From Tridacna crocea (taxonomy: Eukaryota; Mollusca; Bivalvia; Cardiida; Cardiidae): a DNA stretch of 64,000 nucleotides. Shown here in pieces: positions 43,201 to 55,200 of the stretch. The first letter of the stretch is position 1, and each line of letters begins with the position of its first letter. The position numbers and the translations under genes were made by a program. Under the pieces are notes generated by a model that was given only the letters and a program-made list of their open reading frames with translations, ran no database searches and was not told the origin of the DNA. Location: NCBI GenBank assembly GCA_943736015.1, contig OX031068.1, positions 27,970,296 to 28,034,295 of the forward strand, read 5' to 3'.

Positions 43201-46200
43201 TAGAGACATCTGTTTCTTTATGTTGCTATTCCCATATTTGTACAAAGATGATTCGTGACCTATCTATCTGTCTTACTTAACCCTTTACCACACAGCCAGA
43301 CTTTTAATGACCCAGAGATAGGAGCCTTTTTAAAACATTGTGGGAAAAGGAGAAAATGCTGGTAACCAGCATTTTCTCCTTTTTCCACAATGTTTTTTAC
43401 ACATCCTGACAAAAATTTTGATTTTTCAGTCACATTTATGTTTTCGTCTGCAAACACTTTCAATTTGGATCAGTCTATAATTTTTTCATTTGGTAAAGAG
43501 TTAACCGTTAATTCTGTACCACACAACAAAAAGTGGACTTGTCCAACTTTGAAAGTATTAATTAATTTTGCAGCAGACAATTGTATTTCAAATGATGGAA
43601 TTTGGTTTTGATATGTTAGAAAACATTGTGGGAAAAGGAAAAAATGCTTGTTACCAGCATTTTCTCGTTTTCACACCATGTTTTCTTAAGATTTCTATCA
43701 CACTGGTAAAAAAAAAAAGAAGTTGGGATTGTTTCGTAAATGGTTTAAACTCCTTAGTTTTCCACAAAGCCTAGCCCCAATGGAGCAGTTACTAAGGGAG
43801 AGGATTTGAGATAAAAGGGTTGGTAGTTGAAATCCCCAGCTTGGGCAATTTCTTTCTGAGAATTGATGATATTTGGGGGTGTAGGACAAATTCCCACAAG
43901 GACAAAATCCCACTACGACAAAAGCTCACTAGGAGAAAAGTCCATTGGGACAGAAGTCCACTAGGACAAAAGCCCTCTTTTAGTTATAATCTTGTATTTA
44001 ATTTTAAAAAAAAATCATGTATATGATGTGACTTGTCTTTAGAAGTCGTAAAAAACATTATGTGAAAAGTAGAAAATGCTTTCTTACAAAAATGATTAAA
44101 ACATAATTTTGTAACACTGTTTTATTAGCAGTGGGCTTTTGTCCTCCCTGCCAGAATTAGTAGTGGGCTTTTGTCCAGTGGGCTTTTGTCCCAGTGGGCT
44201 TTTGTCCAGTGGGCTTTTGTCCAGTGGGCTTTAGTCCTCCCTGCCAAAATTTGTGGGCTTTTGTCCAGTGGGCTTTTGTCCAGTGGGCTAAAATTTGTCC
44301 CAGTGGGCTTTAGTCCTCCCTGCCAAAATTTGTGGGCTTTTGTCCAGTGGGATTTTGTCTTAATGGGCTTTTGTCCCAGTGAAATTTTGTCTGTTCCCCG
44401 ATATTTGCGACAGGATTCATTCCACTTTCACCCCTGATTTTTGTTTTGACGATAGTTATGTGGGAAAACAGCCAGTGGCTTAGGAAGAATATTGTAGGAA
44501 ATGCTGGTTTATAGACACTTTAGGAAAGAATGGATAGGTGCACTGGCTGCAGTGAAATCACTTATAACACTGAAAACAGCATTGAACACCATACAAAAAG
44601 ATACATCACTACATGATTAGAACAACCATTAATTTGTGTAATTATTTAGTCAAGAAAGATAACTCCTGAAAACATTAAAACATGAAATTCTGTTGGTCCC
44701 CAACATTTTCTCCATTTTCCATAATGTTTACTAGCATAAGAGCAATATAAAGTCTGTTATCTGCAAATGCTTTCAGTCTTTAGCTAGTCTATTGTTCTAA
44801 TGGCAAAGGGTTTGTGTTAATTGGAAAGAATATACTAGAAATAAAAAAGAAAAAACATGTAAATGAATTGGTATGTCTGATAAAAATTATACCGATATTA
44901 ATAATTATATCCATTTCTTTTATGTTGAAATATTTATCATTTACATTATCTTCCACTTGCAATGGGTTTTACCTCACAATTCACCAACTTTTCAAACAGA
45001 GAAATTGCATCAGTTAGCAGCAGTTCTCTTTTACCACAAGTTTTATATTCACTTATTCATTGAGCTGTAATTAAGTCTGTAATCCGTATTTTCAAAGGAT
45101 ATTTTGACAACCATCTGTTGCAGGATCAGGATATGGTTAGTTTTGTATCAAATCTTGACTGAACAAAATATTTTGGACTCATCCAAATTGAAAGGCAAAT
45201 GAAAAGTTGAATATGGCCCAAATGATCGGATTTTGTATGTGATGGTAAAGAACATGATGGGAAAAGGAGAAAATGCTGCTTAACACTGTTTTCAAAAGCT
45301 CTTTTCCTCAGGGTTGTTGAAACTTTGGATTGTGTGGCAAAGGGTTAATATAATTCAGTTATATGTAATTGTTTGACCTTAACACAAGAAACAAATGAAT
45401 TTTTCTTTTTGCCCTATAACTCTTTACCAAACAACAGTTATAGACTGGTCCAAATTGAAATTCAGTTTGGGAAAGGTAGAGAACATTGTGGGAAAAGGAG
45501 AAAATGTTTCAAAAGGCCTCTTTCTCAGGGTAGTTAAAAGTCAGGATTGTGTGTTAAAGAGTAAAGCAAATGACAAAATCTTAGATCCAAAGTAAAGCAT
45601 TTGCAGACAAAAAGTCAGATGTGACTCGAGAAATGAAAATTGAAAGGTAGAAAATACTGGCTGGTAACTTGGTTAGCATCTGCTCCTTCTCTCACGATGT
45701 TTTCAAAAGGCTTCTTCCGCAGGGTTGTTCTCCTTTTCGATACACATTTCAAATTTTCAGTCACTTTTATTTCGTCCTCAGCAAATGCCTTCAATCTGGA
45801 CCAATGTTTTCAAAAGGCTTTTTTTCTCAGGGTCGTCAAAAGTCTGCATTTTGTGATAAAAGGTTAATGCTTTACTTTTGGTCTAGTTTAAAATTTGGCC
45901 TTTAGTAAAGAGTTTACCCATTACCACACAATCTCAAGTTGAAACGACCCCGAAGAAGTCTTTTAAAACATTGTGGGAAAAAAAGAGAAAATGCTGGTAA
46001 CCAGCAGTTTTCTATTCTATCACAGTCAAATCTCATAATTAGAGAACATTTGATTTGTCGTCTGCAAGTGCTCTAAATGCAGAGTATTTATGTAGAATTT
46101 TTTCCTTTGGTACCAATTTTAGTCAGAAGGTTAATTACATGCATGCCTGACGAAAGGAAACCTCCATTTTTCATTGTTAGCTTATGTCGTTAATTACACT

Positions 46201-49200
46201 CTTGGTTGAACTTATAAATATGCAAGTTTTGTTTTCTTGTAAGTTTCCTTCACTTTGAGATGACAAAATTTTAGACTGGGTCATACTGATAGTATCTGAC
46301 TGAAATGTCATGGGAATCAAATGTATCTGCAAGATTACAAATCATTGCAGGAAAGGAAAAAATGCTTTCAATCATTATTTTGTATTCTTGCAATGTTTTC
46401 CCAAGCTGTCACTCCAATGGTTTGGCTTAAAAAACATTATGTATACAATATTAAGGTTATTTTCTTTTATGTTAACCCTATACCTAACAATCAAGCGTCT
46501 CATTGACCTTTAGAAAGATGGCTTTTGAAAACATTTGAAACAAAAAAATTCTTTTATCCATTCCTGTGCAAGGGTTCTGAAGTACCTTGCTGAAGGACAT
46601 TCCTATGCTAAACCCAGTGCTTTCTGTAAGGCTGGAACCCATGGCCTCTAGGTTACAATTTTGACACTTTACCACAGAGCTTACAGTTTCCAATTACCTC
46701 TTTACAACATAGTTCTGGGTTTTAACCCTTTCCCAAACGGCAAATTTTAGACTCCTCCAAACTCAAAGAGTTTGCAGACGACAATTTCAAATTCGATAAA
46801 AATGGCAGAAAATTCTCCAAATGGGTAGAAAACACTGTAGGAAAAGGAGAAATTGCTCGTTGTGAGCAATTTCTCCTTTTCCCTCAGTGTTTTCAAAAGA
46901 CTTGTACTGCAGACACATAAAAACAAGGGCTTGTTTGGCAAAGGATTAACAACCCCAAGAAGAATGTCTCTTTTGAAAACATTACAGGAAAAGGACTTCC
47001 TTTTTCCCACATTATAACCCATACCACATGATCCCTACTTTTGACGACCCTGGGAAAGAAGCCTATAGAAAACATTATGGGAGAAGGAGAAAATGCTGGT
47101 AACCAGCATTTTCCCCTTTTCCCACATTATATTTTCTACTCTTCACAAATAAATTTCAAATTTTCAGTCACTTTTACTTTGTCGTCTGCAAAATGCTTTT
47201 GATTTGGACAACATTGTCGATTTGTAATGAGTTGTAACTTTTAAAGTTTTTAGAGACAAATATTGACATTTGAACAGCATTTAAATGATCATCTGCAAGT
47301 CCTGTAGATTTGGTTGGTTGTATTGGGGTTTTACGCCACTTCAACAGCTAAGGTCATATCATGGCGGTTGATGACGCACATGTGTTTCCTGGCTTTCTCA
47401 CACAGGTACCTACACTACTTTCTTTCCAAAGCCATTGACTACTTTTCTCACATGCTTCAGCAGAGGTGAGAGGTGAAAATACGCCAGACAGTTCGCCTCA
47501 ACCAGGTATCGAACTCACAACCACCAGGTCATGAGTCCGACACACTCACCACTGAGCCACCCGGGCGGGCCTGTAGATTTGGACAAGTCTAATAGTTAAC
47601 TCTTAATCAAACGACAAAATTTTGAACTAGACCAAATTGAAAGCACTTGTAGACAACACTTTAAATCTGAATCAACTTGAAGGGTAGAAAACATTGTGGG
47701 AAAAGGAGAAAATGCTGGTTACCAGCATTTTCTCCTTTTCCCACAAAGTTTTCCATAGGCTTCTTTTTCAGGGTGGTTTAAAGCAAGGATTGCTTGGTAA
47801 AGTGTTAATCAATCATCTGCAAGTACTGTCAATCTGGATATGTATAAAATTTTATTGTTGGTAAATCTGATGTTTTATATAATGACCCTGATAGAGAAAG
47901 TTTTTGAAATCATAATTTACTGTTGGAGGAGTTAACCAAACAAGTTTACAGGGCCCATATTCACCAACCATTCTGAAGAATGTTCCCTGTCTTATTCTCC
48001 ATGATTGTCCAAGTTTGAAAGTAACACAGCTTCTGATTGGCTAAACCATAATTGGTTTAGCCAATTAGAAATTGTGTTACTTTCACATATTGAAGAATGT
48101 TTATAAGAACGGTTGGTCACAGAATACGAGCTGGTCTATACATACAAGTTGGCTTCTGTAAAGAAAAAAGCCAGGAGAGGTCAGCATCAATGTTTTCAAA
48201 TAGTTTATTGGCTTTCAATTTCAATATATTTTGGTACATGTAAGCAAACGAGTTAATAAGCTGCCACGCAGAAACCTCATATGCTTTACATGATGGTAAT
48301 TTGACTTTCCTGTCGCGTTTTCAAGTTGCATGTTCTTGTCCAGTAGTTTTCTTTCTCTTTTTTAAGGAAATTCTTATTTTTTCTTCTGATTGGAATATTT
48401 GCTTGATAAAAAAAACTACAATTATTTGAGAGGTTATTTGCAGCCATGGCAAATTACTAAATTAAATCTTTACTGAAATTTGTCATTTATAAAAATAAAC
48501 CATGACTTAATGTCCTGTTCCGGTTTTTAGCTCCACTGGCCGAAGGCCAGCGGGCTTATGTCATGGCCCGTTGTCCGTCGTGCGTGCGTCCGTCCGTCTG
48601 TGCGTGCGTGCGTCCGTGCGTGCGTTAACTTTTATTTCAAACATCTTCTTCTCTGAAACTACCCATCCAATTTTGATGAAACTTCACAGAAATGATCCTG
48701 CCATGGTCCTCTTCAGAATTCCTTGAAAGAATTTTATTCCTTCAAAAACTCTGGTTGCCATGGCAACAAAACTGAAAAGTATTGAAAATTTTTAAAAATC
48801 TTCTTCTCTGAAACCATAAGGCCTAGGGCTACCAAATTTGGCATGTAGCTTTATCTAGTGGACCTCTACCAAGTTCCTTCAAATAATAGCCCTGGGGTCA
48901 AAATTGGCCCCACCCCGGGGGTCACAAGTTTTATATGGGCTTATATAGGGAAAACTTTAAAATCCTTCTAATACCTAGCCATAGGGCCTAGGGCTACCAA
49001 ATTTGGCATGTAGCTTTATCTAGTAGACCTCTACCCAGGGTGCCCAAATGATAGCCCAGAGGTCAAATTTGGCCCGGCCCCAGGGGTCACAAGTTTTATA
49101 TGGGCTTATATAGTGAAAACTTTAAAAATCTTTTCGTACCAAGCCATAAGGCCTAGGGCTACCAAATTTTGCATTTAGCTTTATCTAGTGGGCCTCTACC

Positions 49201-52200
49201 AGGAGGGCCCAAATTATAGCCTTAGGGTCAAGTTTGTCCCCACATCAGGGGTCACAAGTTTTACATGGGCTTTTGTGGTGAAAACTTTCTAAGTCATCTT
49301 GTTACTAACCATAATAAAGACTAGGACCACTAAATTTAGCCTTGTCTCATGGATTTTATGTTTTACAGGGCCTTTTATTGAAAATTTGAAAATCTTCTTG
49401 TTTATAACCACACATTCTAGACCTGTATTATTTAGTCTGGGGCTTTATCTTGTAGACCTCCACTAGGATTCAAGTAATTATAGCTTTGTGGTCAAAATTG
49501 GACTTGCCTAGGGGTCACAACTTTTTTGTAGGTTTTTATGGAAAAAAATTGTATGCCCTCAAGTTTGAAAGCAGTTTGCCAAATAATGTAATGTTTGCCT
49601 TGTAGTGTTTTTACGAATTAGCCAGTGGAGCGATACAGGGCCATGATGGCCCTCTTGTTTTATTTCGCTTTATTTACAAAACCATGACAAAACAGACTGT
49701 GTATCAGAACAAGTAAGCTGGAAGAAATAGAATTAGACAGCAAATTCTGTTGCAGTCTGCCTTTTAAACTCACCACTGTTGGAGAGGTCTGATGACCTCT
49801 CCAATGAGCATGTCAAGGAAATTGACAGCTCTTGGCTATATTTGTCTTGGAAAAAGAATTAGAAAACACTGTTGAAATAAGAGAAAAATGCTCATTAGCA
49901 GCATTTTTAGCTCCACTGGCCGAAGGCCAGCGGGCTTATGTCATGGCCCGTTGTCCGTCGTGCGTCCGTCCGTCCGTTAACTTTTTCTTTAAACATCTTC
50001 TTCTCTGAAACTACCCATCCAATTTTGATGAAACTTCACAGAAATGATCCTGTCATGGTCCTCTTCAGAATTTCTTGAAAGAATTTAATTCCTTCAAAAA
50101 CTCTGGTTGCCATGGCAACAAAACTGAAAAATTTTAAAAATCTTTGAAAATCTTCTTGTCTGAAACCGTAAGGCCTAGGGCTACCAAATTTTGCATGTAG
50201 CTTTATCTAGTGGACCTCTACCAAATTTCTTCAAATTATAGCCCTGGGGTCAAAATTGGCCCCGCCCCGGGGGTCACAAGTTTTACATGGGCTTAGAGAG
50301 AACTTTAAAATTCCTCTTCTACCTAGGCATAGGGCCTAGGGCTACCAAATTTGGCATGTAGTTTTATCTAGTAGACCTCTTCCAACAGTGTCCAAATTAT
50401 GGCCCGGGGGTCAAAATTGGCCCCGCCCCGGGGGTCACAAGTTTTACATGGGCTTATATAGGGAGAACTTTAAAATTCTTCTTCCACCTAGCCATAGGGC
50501 CTAGGACTACCAAATTTGTCATGTAGCTTTATCTAGTGGACCTCTACAAAGGATGTCCAAATTATAGCCCTGGGGTAAAATTTGGCCCGGCCCGGGGGGG
50601 TAACAAATTTTACATGGGCTTATATAGGGAAACTTTAATAATCTACTTGTACCTAGTTGCAAGGGTTAGGGCTATCAAATTTTGCATGTAGCTTTATCTA
50701 GGGGGTCTCTACCAAAGGGTGCCCAAATTATAGGCCCGGGGTCAAATTTAGCCCTGTCACAGGGGGTCACAAGTTTTACATGGGCTTATATAGGGAAACT
50801 TTAATAATCTACTCGTACATAGCCATAAGGCCTAGGGCTACCAAATTTTGCGTGTAGCTTTATCTTATGGGCCTCTACCAAGAGGGCCCAAATTTTAACC
50901 TTGGGGGTCAAGTTTGACCCCACCCCAGGGGTCACAAGTTTTACATTGGCTTTTACAGTGAAAACTTGATAAACCTGTCTCATGGGTCACATATTTTAGA
51001 GGGCCTTTTATTGAGCAAACTTGTTTTACAGGGCTTTTTATTGGGCAAGATTAAGAAATCTTCTTGTATATAAACACACATTCTAGTTTCATATTGTAGG
51101 TCTGGGGTCAAAATTGCCTCCATTCAGGGATCACAAGTTTAACATGGGCTTAAAAATAGAGTCACTTCAATTTAAACATTTATCAAGGGAAATAACTCTT
51201 TTTATGAAAGATAAAGTTTGGTACTATTTACTTCCCTTGATTATCAAACTGCTTTGATACATGATTGGTGCTAGATATTAAGTTTTTGATAGAAAATGTT
51301 CTATTTTCAAGGAGTGTGATTCATTTTGATGCTAATAGTTATGCTCACATGAGGTGAATAATAAATTCAGAGTAAGGTTTCTATCATTCAGCTTATTTTT
51401 CCAAGGATTTTACCTTTCATGCCAATGAATTAATCTACTTGTATTGCCTGACAGTGTTCATTGTTTTTGAAGGCCCTCTTTTTCATGGTCATGAACACTT
51501 CAGTTTGTGTGGTAAAGGGTTAAAAAGCCAGTGGAGCGATACAGGGCCATCATGGCCCTCTTGTTTACTTTTCCTTTAATACTATACAAGACGACAAAAT
51601 TTTCGACTGTTCAAAATTGAAACCATAAACAGAAGACATAATTCAAGTGACTCAAAAATTGAAATTTCTTTTGGGAAGGGTAGAAAACATTGTGAGAAAA
51701 GGAGAAAGTACTGGTTACCAGCATTTTCTCACAATGTGAAACCCAGGGATTGCTTGGTAAAGAGTTGATAGTTTCAAAAGTTCTTTACTCTAGGATTGTT
51801 TAAAAATTATGTAATTACATAAAAGAAGCAAAAAACATTAAATTACTGTGTAAGTGGAAATTTTTGTGACATTGTAAATTTTTGCGATTTTGCAAATTTG
51901 AAATATTAGCAAAAATTTCTGTTTGCTTATTTTACTACACCGGTATGAGTATCTCAATTTTACAAACATTTTCATGCACAAAATGTTGGAAATTGGCAAT
52001 TTGCAATTTGCAGTTTTTTGGATTATGACACATGTAGGTGTATCCACAAACACAATAAGTGGGATTCAAAATTCTGAATGACGAATCAATACAAACACTA
52101 ACAAAGAAATATTTACCAGGAAAGACCATCCATTGATGTTAATTCAATCATCAATCCATAAAATACCTTATAAGAATAACAGATTTTTATGTACTGACAT

Positions 52201-55200
52201 AGACCATAATGGTTGGAGGTGTCTTAATAAATAAAACCCTTGTCTGACAACAGCAGAATGAGCAAGATCCTTAACCTATTCAGCATGAGACAGATGGAAA
52301 GCGAATCCTTTACAAAAAAGTTTCCTGCAGAAGGAACCACCTTTTGAAAACATTGTTGGAAAAGGAGAAAATGCTGGTAAACAGCATTTTCTCCTTTTAT
52401 AACAATGTTTTTTTCCGTCCTTGGAAAGACAAACCCCATCGTATATGTCCAAATAAGACTCTCAATGCAAATGCATTGAATATGGACAAGCCTTTATTTT
52501 GTCACATGGTGAAGAGCTAACTATTCCCTACAGTCAGGTTCATGATTTTAACCCTTTACCGCATGGGAAAATTTTGGACCTAACCAAATTGAAAGCATTT
52601 GCTGACAACAACTACATTGTGGCTCACATGACACAATTTTCCTTTAACAGAGTAGAAAACTTAGTGGAAAAAGGAGAAAATGCTGGTTACCAGCATTTTT
52701 CTCCTTTTCCCACCATGTTTTCAAAAGGCTTCTTTCACAGGGTCGTTAAAAGTCAGGATTGTGGCGTAAAGAGTTAACCCTATTGCAACAGTCAGGCTCA
52801 TGATTTTAGGATGCCCAAGAAACTTGTATTTTAGTCACACTAAAGAGAAACTTTGAAAATTATATGTTAATTTTAAAAGCTTCTTTTTTATATGCTTTTA
52901 ATGTTTGATATAGTGTTTTTTTGTGATTCAACTTTTTTTTTTGACCAGAAAGTAGTACTTTCAGGCTGACTATATTATGGAGAAAAGTGAAACCTTATCT
53001 TTATGTGCCATTTTTCACTTGACCCTCTATGCAAGGTCTATCACAGATACACCTTTAGAGATGCATTGTGATACATTACTTTGATGCATGATTCCTAAAC
53101 AGCAAGATAGATTGGAAAGTAGAGTGACAATTGAAAAAAAGTGGTGTTCATCTATCACAGTTTTATATGGATAAAAAGGTGTCAGGACGTAGGAAAGAGA
53201 TTGATGGCTGAATAAACCTCATGCAATCATAATTTTAATGACCCTTAACTAGAAGGGATCTTGAACTAGATCTACTGACTTACTCTTTTTTGTTCACTGC
53301 ATGTTTATGAAAATGGATTATCATATTGCCCAATTTTCATCATTCAAGGTAAAGATTGGTGTAAGAATGAAAAGTAAAGGAATATTAATTAAAGGTGGCA
53401 GAACTGAGATTCATATACTGAAATGTTGGTAAATAATTTATCTGGCATCCATTTCCAATAAACACCGATAATGCTAGAGCCTTTTCCCCTTCATAGGTAG
53501 AAGTTCTGTGATATGTTTGAGTCTATTAAAAGTGGTTCTAACTCTTTACCCCATAATCACTTTCACGGCCCCGAGAAAGAAGCATTGTCGAAAAAGGACA
53601 AAGTGCGGGTTACCAGCATTTTCTCCTTTTCCACAATATTTTTTTCCCTATCAATGTCAGAAATCAGTCCAAAAATTTGTTGTTAGCTAAAGGGTGAAAC
53701 TGGCTTACTTGCGATGACTGCACAGTGACCTAAGATGCAAAGAACAAAGTACTGTCTTGATTCTTTGAAGTTTAATGAAATATTTAGCCTGATCCTGGAA
53801 TAACAGTGTTGGTTTGTTAAATATATTCCTTCATTTCATGCCATAGTATGTCGAGAAATAGCAGTGAAAATATTTTTTCGATGTTACACTGGTACAACCA
53901 GCGAAAATACCAATTTTCACGTTCTTGTTGCCTAGATAAGTTGCATGTGCCTAACAACCAGATGGGAAATATGACGTCATGTACCTTACATTTCTCGCGC
54001 TTGTCGTAATATTGTAATGCGTTGCTATGCGGGAGGGGTACGCCACGAGGAATAACGGAAAAGAACTGTACTGGATTTTGATAAAGCTCCTCCCAGAAAG
54101 GGTTAAAAGCATGAAATAAATAGAATATTTATTTTTTTCGGTGAAAGATCGAAATTTATTTCATCTCGTGAACACCATTGGTAATATTTTCACTCGTGGC
54201 TGCACCACTCACTGAAATAAATTTTGATCTTTCACCACAAAAGACAAATATCCTCTATTTATTACAGCCATGAAGATATAATACTTGAGGTTATATTTAT
54301 GGAACAAACTTTTTATGTTCAATTCCAAGATAAGCTATTGATTGGTTACATATTCTCTCTCAGCCAGTTAGTTGGCTTGATTAGAAAATGTTCTTGTATC
54401 AGCAGTCTTGAATTATGTAATATTTACTGTTTTATATACAAAATATTCTAAATGCAACTCTAAGACTCATTGCAAGCCTTCATTGAAAAATACCCATTTT
54501 AGTTAAAAGTCCTTTTCTATAAATAACAATTCTGAGTTTTCATACCGAAAGTGAAAAGAACTTTGAACAACTTTGTTGGAAAAGGAGAAAATGCTTGTAA
54601 TCAACATTACCTGCTTTTTCCTCTATGTTTTTTCTGTCATATCATAGACAAAAACCAATGTTTGAAACACATTCTATTTGTCATTCTGCAAATGCATTCA
54701 ATTTTAACAAGTTTATGTTGTGGTCAGGTAAAAAATTATACATTTCTTCGTTTAATTATTCTATCTTTTTGGAAGTAGAAGAGGTGTTTCTATTTACTTT
54801 AACATAATTATTATTTTATATTGATTCAGAAACAAGATTATAAAACTTATGCTAATCTCAAATGATTCTGGTTGTGGGAACAGCACCATCACTCATGGCA
54901 AGAGTGTGGACCATGCAATGAAAAATCCCAATGTTGAAACCTGCTTCTGATTCTCAAACTCGGGACCTTACAGTTACGAGGCCAGTGCTCGACCTTGCAA
55001 TCACAGATACCATTGTTTCCCTATTGCTGCATGTCCCTACAAACAATAGTACACACTTCTATAGCCATTATGCCTCGACATCCTGCTGAAGCAAGATGAT
55101 TTATAGTAGTGGAAGGACCTTTAAGAATGGCAGACAATCTCATTGATTGGTCAGAATGATGCCAATAACCTGAGTCTTATAAATATTTGATTAATTTGGA

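Noticed and set aside
44171-44437. 88 aa frame rich in GLLS/QWAFV repeats
   Set aside because: It is a translation of the GGGCTTTTGTCC minisatellite arm.
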